DNA from: Verrucomicrobiota bacterium
GTDB lineage: Bacteria; Verrucomicrobiota; Verrucomicrobiia; Verrucomicrobiales; Akkermansiaceae
Assembly (NCBI GenBank): GCA_018969605.1
Contig: JAGWXY010000001.1
Location: 34,174 to 98,173, forward strand
Direction of reading: 5' to 3'
Length of the DNA: 64,000 nucleotides
Every line of letters starts with the position of its first letter. The stretch's first letter is position 1. The translations under genes were made by a program, and so were the position numbers. The notes below the pieces were generated by a model. The model did no database searches. It worked only from the letters and a program-made list of their open reading frames with translations, and had not been told where the DNA came from. Below are positions 7,008-15,931 of the stretch, piece by piece.

Positions 7008-7631
7008 CTAATCCAGCTGGGCGTTCCAGTCGTTGAGTTTTTTGCCGATGTGTGGAACGAGGGGTTTGATGATGCCGTTGTCGAGGCGGTAGATCCAGCT
7101 GTGGATGGAGATTTGTTGGCCGCGTGCCCAGGCGTCTTCGACGATGGTGGTGCGTGCGACATGGCGGGCTTGGGCGAGCACATTGAGTTCGCAAAGTCGG
7201 TCGGCGGCGGCTTGGGGCGGGAGGGCGTCGAGTTCCTCGCGGTGGGCGCGGTGGATGCTGCGGATGCCTGAGAGCCAGTTGTCGATGATGCCGTGGCGGA
7301 TGTTTTCGAGGGCGGCGATCACGCCGCCGCAGCCGTAGTGGCCGCAGACGATCACATGGCGGACCTTGAGGACATCGACCGCGTATTGTAGGACAGCGAG
7401 CAGGTTGAAATCGGTTTCGGCGACGACATTGGCAACATTGCGGTGGACGAAGACTTCGCCGGGTGCAAGGCCGGTGATTTGGTTGGCGGGCACGCGGCTA
7501 TCGGAGCAACCGATCCAGAGGTACTGGGGTGTTTGTTGGTTGGCGAGTTCGGAAAAGAACGAAGGATCTTCGGCTTTGACCGAGGTCGCCCAGTTGCGGT
7601 TTTTTTCCAAGAGGTCGGCGAGTGTGTCCAT
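7008..7631 (-). CDS. can: Beta-class carbonic anhydrase
   Basis: The 207-residue protein keeps all beta-class zinc ligands: Cys42 and Asp44 in GCSDSRV, and His98 and Cys101 in CGHYGCGGV. It interconverts CO2 and bicarbonate in the cytosol, supplying bicarbonate to carboxylases such as acetyl-CoA carboxylase (accA is also in this window). ATG at 7629-7631 (MDTLADLLEKNRNW) was chosen because it matches the family N-terminus; an upstream extension is proline-rich. It is divergent from hrpA. The symbol is by family resemblance. Confidence 0.93.
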   Translation of the reverse strand: MDTLADLLEKNRNWATSVKAEDPSFFSELANQQTPQYLWIGCSDSRVPANQITGLAPGEVFVHRNVANVVAETDFNLLAVLQYAVDVLKVRHVIVCGHYGCGGVIAALENIRHGIIDNWLSGIRSIHRAHREELDALPPQAAADRLCELNVLAQARHVARTTIVEDAWARGQQISIHSWIYRLDNGIIKPLVPHIGKKLNDWNAQLD

Positions 7632-7749
7632 CGTGGGTTGGGTTTGATTCAAGCGGTTTGGCGCATGCGCGTCCACCATGGTTTTGGGTGGTGGATTTTT
7701 TTCGCATTGGCCGGAGGGGTCAGTGGGATTGGAATGACGGCCACGAAGC

Positions 7750-10700
7750 ATGGAATTTACGGGCTCATGGAATTATTCGCAGGAACTGCCTGTGGTCGCG
7801 CACCGGGAGGAGATTCTTGGCGCGTTGCGTGAGCATCGGGTGGTGGTCGTGGTGAGCGATACCGGGTCGGGCAAGACCACGCAGTTGCCGAAGATGGTCG
7901 CCGAAGCCTTGGGGCCGGAGGGCGGGCGGGTGGGTTGCACGCAGCCGCGGCGGATTGCGGCGGTGAGTGTGGCGGGGCGAGTGGCGGAAGAATTGAAGGT
8001 GCCGATGGGCGGAATGGTGGGTTATCAGGTGCGCTTCGATGAGAAGCTTTGCAAGGACACGCGCATCAAGTTCATGACCGATGGCATCCTGCTTGCCGAG
8101 ACGCAGGGAGATCCGCAGTTGCGTCAGTATGGTGCCTTGATTCTCGACGAGGCGCATGAGCGATCGCTCAACATCGATTTCCTTTTGGGGTATTTGAAAA
8201 ACCTTCTGCAAACGCGCGCGGATTTGAAGGTGGTCATTTCATCCGCGACGCTCGATGCCGGATCGTTCGCGGAATTTTTTACGATTGATGGTGTGGCAGC
8301 GCCGGTGATTGAGGCACCGGGGCGGATGTTTCCCGTATCGGAGTTTTTTCTACCGCCGTCGGATGACGAGGAGATGCCGCAGCATGTCGCGCGTGCGGTT
8401 GAGTGGTTGGGTGGGGTGGATCCGCATGGGGATGTGTTGGTGTTTTTGCCGGGTGAGCGTGAGATTCGTGAGTGTGCGGAGGTGTTGGAAGGGAGGAAAT
8501 TCCGCGACACCGAAGTGCTGCCCTTGTTTGCGAGGTTGGGTTTGGCGGATCAGCAACGAGTGTTTCATCCGGGGAGATTGCGCCGATTGATTTTGGCGAC
8601 GAATGTGGCCGAGACATCGCTGACGATTCCGCGCATCGCATGTGTGATTGATACCGGTGTGGCGCGGGTGAGTCGGTGGAGTCCGGGTAAGGGTGTGCAG
8701 CGCTTGTTGGTCGAGCCGGTGAGCCGGGCGAGTGCGCGTCAGAGAAAGGGTCGCTGCGGGCGAGTGCGCGATGGTGTGTGCGTGAGGTTGTATGAGGAGT
8801 TGGAGCTTGAGGAACGCGCGGAGTTCACCGATCCCGAGATTCGCCGCAGTTCTTTGGCGGGGGTGATTTTGCGGATGAAGTCGTTGGGTTTGCCGGAGAT
8901 CGATGAGTTTCCATTTCTTGATGCTCCATCGCCGAAGGCGGTGGCCGAGGGGTATCGCACGCTGCGTGAGGTCGGCGCGCTCGACCGCGAGAGAAAGCTT
9001 ACCGCGTGTGGTCGCGAAATGGCGCGCATGCCGGTCGATCCGAGGTTGGCGAGGATGATCATTGAGGCGCGCAAGGAACATTGCTTGGCGGAAATTTTAC
9101 CGATCATCGGATTTTTGGAATCGAACGATCCGCGTGAAAGGCCTGCGGAAAAAGCGCGAGAGGCCGATGAGGCGCATGCCGCGTGGAAGGATGCGGAGAG
9201 TGACTTCATCGGAATTTTACGGCTTTGGAACGCGCTTCAGCCATTGCGTGATGAGCGCGGAAAGTGGCGGCGCAATGCGTTGAGGAAATTTGCGGCGGCG
9301 TCGTATCTCAACATGCGGCGTGTGATCGAGTGGTCGAATGTGGTGGATGAGTTGGCGGATGCTGAGTCGGCGCATTTGAAGCGTGGTGGTGGCAAGGATG
9401 CGGCGGAGAATGCGTACCCTTATGCTTCGATTCATCGATCTTTGTTGGCGGGTGTGCCGCGGCAGTTCGGATTGTGGGATCGTGAGAACAAAGCCTATCG
9501 CAGTGCATCGGGAGGATTTTTTGCGGTGTTTCCGGGATCGGGATTGTTTGCTGCGCCGAAGCGCTGGGAATGGGTGGTGGCGATGGAGTTGGTCGAGACT
9601 TCGCGTTTGTGGGCGCGGAGGGTGGCGCGGATTGATCCTGAGTGGGTCGAGCAGGTCGCGCCGCATTTGTGTCGTAGTGTTTATGGTGAGGCGCGTTGGG
9701 ATGAGGCTCAGGGCGCGGTGTATGGCAAGGAGCGTGTGGTGTGCGGTGGCTTGGCGGTGGTGATGGGTCGCCGAGTGCATTACGGAAGAGTGGATGCGAA
9801 GCTCGCGCATGCGGTTTTTGTGCGTGAGGGTTTGTTGGGCGGTGGTTTGCGCAAGCGTGGGAAGTTTCTCGATTTCATCGACGAGCTGCGTGAGGAGGTC
9901 GGTGCGATCGAGGACAAGTTGCGTCGGCCGGCAGGTGTGTGGGATGAGGATGCGGTGGTGGCGTATTGCGAGGAGCGCATCCCGCAGGAAGTGCACACGG
10001 CAGCGGCATTTCACAAGTGGTTGTCGCAGCACGAGGATGCCTTGATCGCCGGACTGCGGGCGATGGTTGATGAGCAATTGCAAAACCATGGTGTCGATGG
10101 CTTTCCCGATGAAATTTTGCATGAAGGTGAAAGCTATCCCGTCTATTACCGCACCGCGCCGGGTGAGCGTGATGATGGTGTGACGATCGGGGTGCATGTG
10201 GATCAATTGCCGAAGTTGCCCGAGTGGTTGCCGGCATGGGGAGTGGATGGTCTGTTGCGCGAGCGTGTTGAGTTGATCCTGCGATCGCTGCCGAAGGATT
10301 ACCGGCGTCTTTGCCAACCGATTGCATCGTTGGCGGATGCCTTTGTCGATCTATGGGCCTTTGCACCGAAGGATGGGCCGATCGGAGTCGTGCTTTCGGA
10401 CTTCATTCGCGAGCGACTTGGTGTCGATGTGCCGCAGGATGCGTATGATTTTTCACGGTTGCCTGATCACTTGGTGACGAAGGTGTGGGTCTGCGATGAT
10501 GAGGGCGAGGAGTTGGCGCTTGGGACCGATGTGGCGGAGCTGAAGTTGCGACTTGGCGAGAGGATGAGGCAACGATTTGAAGCGGCGGCGAATGAGGATC
10601 TCGAGCGCAGCGGCATGAGCAGCTGGGATGGGGAGAAATTGCCCGAGCGGGTGGCGACGCCCGGTGGATTTGCGTATCCGGCATTGGTTGATGAAAAGGG

Positions 10701-11433
10701 CAGTGTCGGCGTGCGAGCATTTGTGAGCGAGGCTGAGGCGCGTGAATCGCATCGTGCGGGTGGTGCGCGTTTGCTGTGCATCGCACATTCAGGCGAGGTG
10801 GACCACTTGCGGAAGAAATTTCCGATTGGCCTGATGGCGAAGGTCGAGTTGCCGCGTCTCGGTGTCGGCGGAACGGCGATCGACGATTTGATTTTGCTCG
10901 CTGCCGAAGGTGTGGTCGGTGGCAGTTTCCCGCGATCGCCGGATGAATTTCGCGAGCTCGGCAAATCACGAAGAGGTCATTGGTTTGATGCGGCCAAGGT
11001 CATTGGTGCGACGCTCGACGAAGTGGTTGAAGCGCTGGCGGGGATTCGCGCGTGGATCGATGAGCACCGCGCTGATCGCAATATCGGCGTGGTGGCGGCG
11101 GACCTTGACGAGCAACTTGTGTGGTTGATGCGCGAACGATTCGCGTGGCGTGCGGGCTTCGCGGGACTGCGTGATTATCCGCGTCGACTCAAGGCGATCC
11201 GCTCGCGGTTGGGGCGGATCAAGTCATTGCCATTGGCCAAGGATTTGGAAAAAATGCAACGCGTGCGCCGACTATGGGAGCCATGGCATGAGCGGTGGAA
11301 AAAGGATCCGCTCAATCCCGCGCTATGGGAAATTGGTTGGATGCTCGAGGATTGGCGCGTGGCGATCTTCGCACCTGATCTGCCTTGTCCGGTGAAGGTG
11401 TCGGAAAAGAGGATTGAGGAGATGGTGGGGTGA
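7750..11433 (+). CDS. hrpA: ATP-dependent RNA helicase HrpA (DEAH box)
   Basis: This 1227-residue protein carries a complete DEAH helicase core: Walker A GSGKTT (about residues 40-44), QPRR (65-68), DEAH (133-136), SAT (165-167) and QRKGRCGRV as motif VI. Helicase-associated and OB-fold regions follow, then a long DUF3418-like C-terminus (FPIGLMAKVELPRL onward). The length is close to that of E. coli HrpA (about 1300 residues). HrpA unwinds RNA and has been linked to collided-ribosome rescue in E. coli. The ATG at 7750 is 118 bases from the divergent carbonic anhydrase start, and the family begins near this M. Confidence 0.95.
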   Translation: MEFTGSWNYSQELPVVAHREEILGALREHRVVVVVSDTGSGKTTQLPKMVAEALGPEGGRVGCTQPRRIAAVSVAGRVAEELKVPMGGMVGYQVRFDEKLCKDTRIKFMTDGILLAETQGDPQLRQYGALILDEAHERSLNIDFLLGYLKNLLQTRADLKVVISSATLDAGSFAEFFTIDGVAAPVIEAPGRMFPVSEFFLPPSDDEEMPQHVARAVEWLGGVDPHGDVLVFLPGEREIRECAEVLEGRKFRDTEVLPLFARLGLADQQRVFHPGRLRRLILATNVAETSLTIPRIACVIDTGVARVSRWSPGKGVQRLLVEPVSRASARQRKGRCGRVRDGVCVRLYEELELEERAEFTDPEIRRSSLAGVILRMKSLGLPEIDEFPFLDAPSPKAVAEGYRTLREVGALDRERKLTACGREMARMPVDPRLARMIIEARKEHCLAEILPIIGFLESNDPRERPAEKAREADEAHAAWKDAESDFIGILRLWNALQPLRDERGKWRRNALRKFAAASYLNMRRVIEWSNVVDELADAESAHLKRGGGKDAAENAYPYASIHRSLLAGVPRQFGLWDRENKAYRSASGGFFAVFPGSGLFAAPKRWEWVVAMELVETSRLWARRVARIDPEWVEQVAPHLCRSVYGEARWDEAQGAVYGKERVVCGGLAVVMGRRVHYGRVDAKLAHAVFVREGLLGGGLRKRGKFLDFIDELREEVGAIEDKLRRPAGVWDEDAVVAYCEERIPQEVHTAAAFHKWLSQHEDALIAGLRAMVDEQLQNHGVDGFPDEILHEGESYPVYYRTAPGERDDGVTIGVHVDQLPKLPEWLPAWGVDGLLRERVELILRSLPKDYRRLCQPIASLADAFVDLWAFAPKDGPIGVVLSDFIRERLGVDVPQDAYDFSRLPDHLVTKVWVCDDEGEELALGTDVAELKLRLGERMRQRFEAAANEDLERSGMSSWDGEKLPERVATPGGFAYPALVDEKGSVGVRAFVSEAEARESHRAGGARLLCIAHSGEVDHLRKKFPIGLMAKVELPRLGVGGTAIDDLILLAAEGVVGGSFPRSPDEFRELGKSRRGHWFDAAKVIGATLDEVVEALAGIRAWIDEHRADRNIGVVAADLDEQLVWLMRERFAWRAGFAGLRDYPRRLKAIRSRLGRIKSLPLAKDLEKMQRVRRLWEPWHERWKKDPLNPALWEIGWMLEDWRVAIFAPDLPCPVKVSEKRIEEMVG

Positions 11434-11441
11434 AGGGGAGT

Positions 11442-11500
11442 TTGCTGCAGAGCCGCAGAGGAAATGGGAGGACATTGGAGATTGGTGATTGGGTATTGAG
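11442..11500. repeat. Intergenic phrase repeats
   Basis: Near-repeats CTGCAGAGCCGCAGAGG (11445-11461) and ATTGGAGATTGGTGATTGGGTATTGAG-type heptads (11474-11500) fill the gap after hrpA. They are of the same kind as the repeats at 582, 6889 and 23411. Confidence 0.45.
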
Positions 11501-11573
11501 TAAATTGCGCAGGTGTGGTGTGGATCTTGAAAAATTCCTTGAATTGTAGGCGGTATCGCGGATAGTACCATAT

Positions 11574-11987
11574 GTGTATGCCGTCCTTGACACTTCAGTC
11601 CTTGTGGCTGGTCTCCGATCCAGGCAGGGTGCCAGTTTTCAGGTGCTCCAAGCGATTCGCGCTGGGGGCATTCGGATTGCCGTGTCTGTGGCGCTTGTTC
11701 TTGAGTATGAATCTGTGTTGCTTCGGCCCGGGCTCATTCCTCGGTTCACGCCTCGAGACATTCGAAAGGTCGTGGATGGCCTTTGTCTCATGGGTGGTCA
11801 CCAGCAGGTTTTTTTCGCCTGGAGGCCGTTTCTTTCAGACCCCGATGACGATCTTGTTCTTGAGCTCGCCGTCGCTGCATCGGCTTCATTCATCATCACC
11901 CACAACACAGATGATTTTCGCGGCTCGGATTCGATGGGAGTTCGCGCCATCACACCAGCCAAAGCCCTCAACTTGATAAGACCATGA
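11574..11987 (+). CDS. PIN-domain toxin (COG1569-like)
   Basis: The 137-residue protein has the PIN pattern of acidic residues: Asp6 in VLDTSVLVAG, Glu in VLEYESVLLRP and the DPDDDLVLELAV and THNTDDF blocks. It matches PIN_3 / COG1569-type putative toxins, which are predicted metal-dependent RNases. It lies first in a two-gene unit and overlaps its antitoxin by four bases (ATGA). The start at 11574 is preferred to a frame two bases earlier, which encodes a different, cysteine- and serine-rich shadow. Confidence 0.85.
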   Translation: MYAVLDTSVLVAGLRSRQGASFQVLQAIRAGGIRIAVSVALVLEYESVLLRPGLIPRFTPRDIRKVVDGLCLMGGHQQVFFAWRPFLSDPDDDLVLELAVAASASFIITHNTDDFRGSDSMGVRAITPAKALNLIRP

Positions 11988-12256
11988 CAACTCTATCCAT
12001 TCGTGTCCCTGACTCCCTTCATCGTGCGATCAAAGATCTCGCGACCAAGGATGGTTACTCCATGAACCAGTTCCTTATCACAGCGGCAGCAGAGAAGTTG
12101 TCAGCCATGGAGACGGTTGATTACCTTCGACAGCGCGCTGAGCGTGCCAACCTCAAAGATTTTGATCGGCTTCTTTCATTGGTGCCTGATTCCGAGCCTG
12201 ATCGTGGAGATGAGCTGCCGGTTAAATCCAAAAGGAGAGGAAAACGGCGCTCCTAG
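11984..12256 (+). CDS. Ribbon-helix-helix antitoxin
   Basis: The 90-residue protein begins MTTLSIRVPDSLHRAIKDLATKDGYSMNQFLITAAAEKL, a ribbon-helix-helix DNA-binding module of the Arc/CopG/HicB type, with a basic C-terminus (KSKRRGKRRS). It is translationally coupled to the upstream PIN toxin and probably neutralises it and represses the operon. The gene order is toxin first, antitoxin second, which is less common than the reverse but known for this PIN subclass. Confidence 0.82.
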   Translation: MTTLSIRVPDSLHRAIKDLATKDGYSMNQFLITAAAEKLSAMETVDYLRQRAERANLKDFDRLLSLVPDSEPDRGDELPVKSKRRGKRRS

Positions 12257-12286
12257 TTCTGGGGGCTTTGGATAGGTGTGAATAAG

Positions 12287-12313
12287 AAAGGACCTTTTTT
12301 CAAAAGGTCCTTT
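12287..12313. terminator. Bidirectional hairpin terminator
   Basis: AAAGGACCTTTT and AAAAGGTCCTTT form a perfect 12-bp stem with a 3-base loop between the plus-strand antitoxin gene and the minus-strand aminotransferase gene. A second small hairpin, TGGCGGTT / AACCGCCA, lies at 12341-12359. Confidence 0.75.
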
Positions 12314-12380
12314 CCGGTTGGAGGGTTATTGAAGAGGGTTTGGCGGTTGAAAACCGCCACCACGGGCGCCGCCACGGGGC

Positions 12381-13445
12381 TCAGCCTAGGACATCGTTCA
12401 TGGCGTCGATGAGTTCCTGCATGGTCTCGGGGGTTTCGTTGCCCATGTTGGAGATGCGGAAGGTGATGCCTTTGATTTTGCCGTAGCCACCGTTGATGAT
12501 GAAGCCGTGTTTGGACTTGAGGGTCTTGATGAAGGCCGATTGATCGAAGCCGGGTGGCGTGTGGAAGCAGCTAAGAGAGACCGAGCGGTTGCCTTCGGGA
12601 GCGAAGTGCTTGAAGTTGTGGCGCGCGGCCCAGTCATGGATCATCGCGTTGTTTTTCTTGTGGCGTGCGAAGCGTTTTTCGATGCCTTCGTTTTCGATCA
12701 CGCTTAGGATGTGTTGGAGACCGAAGATCAGCGAGATCGCAGGCGTCGATGGTGTATTGTTTTTCTCGGCATTTTTCGCGAACTCGATGAAGTCGAAATA
12801 GTAGCCGCGGTTGGGCATGCTTTTCGCGCGTTCGAGAGCCGCCTCCGAGCAGGAGAACACCGTGAGGCCAGGTGGCAGGGCGAGGGCCTTTTGCACGCCG
12901 GCGAGCAGGACATCGATGCCAAGCGCATCCATGCCGATCGGCACGGCTGAAAATGACGAGACCGAGTCGACCACCAGCAGAACGCCGGGGAAGGATTTCA
13001 CCACTTTGGCGATGCCAGCGAGGTCGTTCATGACGCCGGTGGAGGTCTCGTTGTGGATGAGCGTGACGAGATCGAATCCGCCTTCTTCAAGTTTCGCGCG
13101 CACCGCTGCGGGTGTGATCGCCTCGCCCCACTCGACTTGGATTTTTTCGGCGGCGATGCCCATCTTGTTGGCGACATCGAACCACTTGTCGGAGAAGGCA
13201 CCGCAGCAAAGCGTGAGGACTTTTTTTGCGCAGAGGTTGCGCAGCGAGGCTTCCATCACGCCCCATGCGGATGAGGTCGAGAGGAAAAACGGGCGGCTGG
13301 TGCCGGCGAGTTGTTTGAGCACCGGTTGGGTCGACGCGTAGAGGGCTTCGAATTCAGCGCCGCGGTGGCCGATCATCGGCTGGCTCATGGCGGCGAAGGT
13401 TTCTTTGGAAACATCGATGGGACCTGGAATGAAGAGTTTGGCCAT
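12381..13445 (-). CDS. Class V PLP-dependent aminotransferase
   Basis: The 354-residue protein belongs to the alanine-glyoxylate / serine-pyruvate aminotransferase branch of class V enzymes. It begins KLFIPGPIDVSKETFAAMS, binds the cofactor through Asp160 in VVDSVSSF and Schiff-base Lys186 in AGVQKALALPPG, and ends with the family's GFIINGGYGKIKGITFRISNMG. Such enzymes move amino groups between alanine or serine and glyoxylate or pyruvate; a phosphoserine role is also possible. It lies 40 bases downstream of dapA on the same strand, suggesting a shared transcript. The exact substrate cannot be read from sequence. Confidence 0.9.
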   Translation of the reverse strand: MAKLFIPGPIDVSKETFAAMSQPMIGHRGAEFEALYASTQPVLKQLAGTSRPFFLSTSSAWGVMEASLRNLCAKKVLTLCCGAFSDKWFDVANKMGIAAEKIQVEWGEAITPAAVRAKLEEGGFDLVTLIHNETSTGVMNDLAGIAKVVKSFPGVLLVVDSVSSFSAVPIGMDALGIDVLLAGVQKALALPPGLTVFSCSEAALERAKSMPNRGYYFDFIEFAKNAEKNNTPSTPAISLIFGLQHILSVIENEGIEKRFARHKKNNAMIHDWAARHNFKHFAPEGNRSVSLSCFHTPPGFDQSAFIKTLKSKHGFIINGGYGKIKGITFRISNMGNETPETMQELIDAMNDVLG

Positions 13446-13485
13446 GGGAGTGTGTGATTGAGTTGTTTGATGTATTGGGAAAAAA

Positions 13486-14370
13486 TCAGGGGAGGAGATT
13501 GTACGAATCGAGCAGCGCGCGGAGCTTGGCAGAGGCCTCGGATGTGAGTGGTGCGAGTGGCAGGCGAAGCTCGGGCGAGCAGTGGCCTTGGAGGGCTACA
13601 GCGGATTTGATTGGCACCGGGTTCACATCGAGCGTCATGAGCCCGCGCATCAGCGGGTAGTATTTTTTCTGAAGCTCGAGTGCTTCATCGAAGGAGCCAT
13701 TGAGGCAAGCGCGGACGAGGCGAGCCATGACATCGGGGACAAGGTTGGCAGCGACCGAGACCAGACCGGTGGCACCGCAGGAGATGAAGGGCAGCGTGAG
13801 TGGGTCGTCGCCGCTGAGGATGGCGAAATTTTCCGGCACGGCTTGAACGAGTTGGCTGATGCGATCGACCGAGCCGCCGGCTTCCTTGATGGCGACCACA
13901 TTCGGGCAATCAGCGGCGAGGCGGGCGGTGGTTTCAGGAGAGATTTCGACAACCGATCGTCCGGGCACGCTGTAGAGCATGATGGGCAGGCTCGTTTCGC
14001 GCGCGATGGTTTTGAAGTGCTGGTAAAGGCCTTCTTGCGAGGGCTTGTTGTAATACGGGCAAACTTGCAGTGATCCGGTGACACCGATTTTTTCCGCCTC
14101 TTTGGTGAGCTCGATCGCTTCGCTGGTGGCGTTGGCACCGGTGCCAGCGATGACTTCGCAGCGGCCGGCGGCAAACTTCACGGCGAGGCGGATCGCTTCG
14201 AGGTGTTCCTTCGTGTCGAGAGTGGGCGACTCGCCGGTGGTGCCTACGGGCACGATGCCGTCGATGCCGGCGGCGATTTGTCGTTCGATGAGGGCCTCGA
14301 AGGCTGGGACATCAATGGAGCCGTCGCGAAACGGAGTGATCAGAGCGGTGTGGGTGCCGGAGAAACGCAT
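13486..14370 (-). CDS. dapA: 4-hydroxy-tetrahydrodipicolinate synthase
   Basis: The 294-residue protein shows the DapA signature: GTTGES at 43-48, Tyr134 in LYSVPGR and the Schiff-base Lys162 in AIKEAGG. It condenses pyruvate with aspartate semialdehyde in the first committed step to diaminopimelate and lysine, so it feeds peptidoglycan as well as protein synthesis. MRFSGTHTALITPF was chosen as the start; a seven-residue upstream extension is also possible. It is followed by an aminotransferase gene in the same direction. dapF lies elsewhere in this window. Confidence 0.95.
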   Translation of the reverse strand: MRFSGTHTALITPFRDGSIDVPAFEALIERQIAAGIDGIVPVGTTGESPTLDTKEHLEAIRLAVKFAAGRCEVIAGTGANATSEAIELTKEAEKIGVTGSLQVCPYYNKPSQEGLYQHFKTIARETSLPIMLYSVPGRSVVEISPETTARLAADCPNVVAIKEAGGSVDRISQLVQAVPENFAILSGDDPLTLPFISCGATGLVSVAANLVPDVMARLVRACLNGSFDEALELQKKYYPLMRGLMTLDVNPVPIKSAVALQGHCSPELRLPLAPLTSEASAKLRALLDSYNLLP

Positions 14371-14759
14371 GACCGGCAGACCATGAACCATCCCCGGCGG
14401 AGGTCAAAGCCCTATCCGCGTGGGAACGCAAAAAATCCCATGTTGAGCATCCGCATGCGGGGTGTGTGCCCAAGGAAAAAGCCTTTCTGAAATGACCGGA
14501 AGGGCTTTTTCCTTTGAGGCTCGATGACTCGGCTTCAAGGACCATCAAGAATTCACCCGATCAGATGAATTCATTGATCAGCTCCAGAGCCCACGGTGCG
14601 CTGGTTGTGGAACGGGAGCAATTTTTGGCTGGAGGCTCCTTGTGAGAACGCCGTTACCTCATCCGAATGGGATCATCCAAAAACGCGGCAGCACCTCGCG
14701 ACTGGTTTTTTTGATGAATTGCTTGTCAGATCTGGCTGCGCTGAAATGTGGCGAAGATG
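14371..14759. other. 389-bp non-coding gap between lacI-type gene and dapA
   Basis: No convincing gene is visible. The gap contains a perfect 12-bp inverted repeat (14472-14514) about 100 bases upstream of dapA. Its downstream end on the minus strand includes the dapA leader. Confidence 0.5.
14472..14514. terminator. Strong inverted repeat, terminator or leader hairpin
   Basis: AAGGAAAAAGCC and GGCTTTTTCCTT form a perfect 12-bp stem around a 19-base loop, with T-rich arms in either direction. It lies between the lacI-type gene and dapA, both on the minus strand, so it may end the upstream transcript or sit in the dapA leader. Confidence 0.5.
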
Positions 14760-15791
14760 TCATGGCGGCTGATGTTTGACGGTCGAGCCATCGATCCAAC
14801 TGCAGCCGATCATGGTGGCGCGCGGGTATTTCGGCACGCCGGCTTCATGGTGGTGGATCATCGAGATGAGCATGTCGATCGCCGCCTCTCCGACGAGGTC
14901 GTTGCGTTGATCCATGCCGGCCCATGAGTCGTGGTCCGGTCGCCATTCGTACTGGATGAGGCCTATGTCCTGCGGGACGCGCAGTCCGAGTTCGTGCAGC
15001 CAGCGCTTCACTTCATGGTAGAGCGTGAAGATCACATCGGGTTGGTTTTTCGCGAGCCATTGGTGGAAGAGCGCGCGGTCCTCGCGTGCGGCGGCGACCT
15101 CATAGAAGGGTTGGGTGCGGTTTTTGTGGGGGAGGAAACGGCTTTGACCTGTAAGAAAGCCGGCGCTAAAGCGGCCTTCGATCAGTTTGTCGATGACGCC
15201 ATCGAGTACGAGTGCGGGTCGACGGTAGCCAAGAGCGATGGCTTTTTCGAAGGCTTCGAGCGCGACCGCGTGTTGATCACTGCAGGTGTAGGAGAGTGCC
15301 GGATCACGGGTGCGCACGCCGGTGACCACGGCGGGAAATTCTTCCCACAGCGGGGCCAAACGTGTGGGCAGTCGGTTGCACTTCAACAGGCCGACGATGA
15401 CAATGCCGCGGATGTTGCGCGCGCGGAAGATCGAAGCGAAGCGTGTGGCCGACATGTCCGGATCGTGCATCCAGAATTCATCGAGGCGGTAGCCGAGTTG
15501 GCGGGCCCGGCGTTGGCAGCCGAGCACATAGGATGGCACGGTCGGGTGGCGGGTGGTGGCGTCCTTGTGTTCGTGGGCGTTGATGATTGCCAAAGTGGAT
15601 TGGTACCCTTGGCTGCGGTTTTGGCGCAGTTCGGCCATGAGGTGGGCGACGGTAGGGTTGGGTCGGTAGCCCAGCGACTTGGCGGCCTTTTCGATCCGGC
15701 GGCGCGTTGCTGCCGAAACCTTCGGACTCCCGCGCAGGGCAAGGCTCACGGTGTTTTTGGAAACGCCCGCCGCCTTGGCGATATCGGTCAT
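14760..15791 (-). CDS. LacI-family transcriptional regulator
   Basis: The 343-residue protein starts MTDIAKAAGVSKNTVSLALRGSPKVSAATRRRIEKAAKSLGYRPNPTVAHL, a LacI helix-turn-helix with hinge, followed by a periplasmic-binding-protein-like effector domain. Such repressors bind sugars. The gene is divergent from xylose isomerase (141 bases apart), so it is a reasonable candidate regulator of xylA. I chose the ATG at 15789-15791; the frame extends upstream through a GTG at 15806 and a TTG at 15827, so up to 12 more residues are possible. No clear operator was identified. Confidence 0.85.
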   Translation of the reverse strand: MTDIAKAAGVSKNTVSLALRGSPKVSAATRRRIEKAAKSLGYRPNPTVAHLMAELRQNRSQGYQSTLAIINAHEHKDATTRHPTVPSYVLGCQRRARQLGYRLDEFWMHDPDMSATRFASIFRARNIRGIVIVGLLKCNRLPTRLAPLWEEFPAVVTGVRTRDPALSYTCSDQHAVALEAFEKAIALGYRRPALVLDGVIDKLIEGRFSAGFLTGQSRFLPHKNRTQPFYEVAAAREDRALFHQWLAKNQPDVIFTLYHEVKRWLHELGLRVPQDIGLIQYEWRPDHDSWAGMDQRNDLVGEAAIDMLISMIHHHEAGVPKYPRATMIGCSWIDGSTVKHQPP

Positions 15792-15931
15792 GTTGGGACT
15801 TGGCACAAAACGGGCATGACACGGCAATGATGCGATGAAAAGTATTTAATATGACTGTCCTACAAAACCATCGTTGCCGTCAGTGACGCGTGTTTTCTAG
15901 TGTTTGGTTTATCACTCCAACCATTCATTAT

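Noticed and set aside
14371..14759. Lysine riboswitch upstream of dapA
   Set aside because: The leader of about 100 bases has a simple 12-bp hairpin, not the multi-helix junction and conserved core of the lysine riboswitch.
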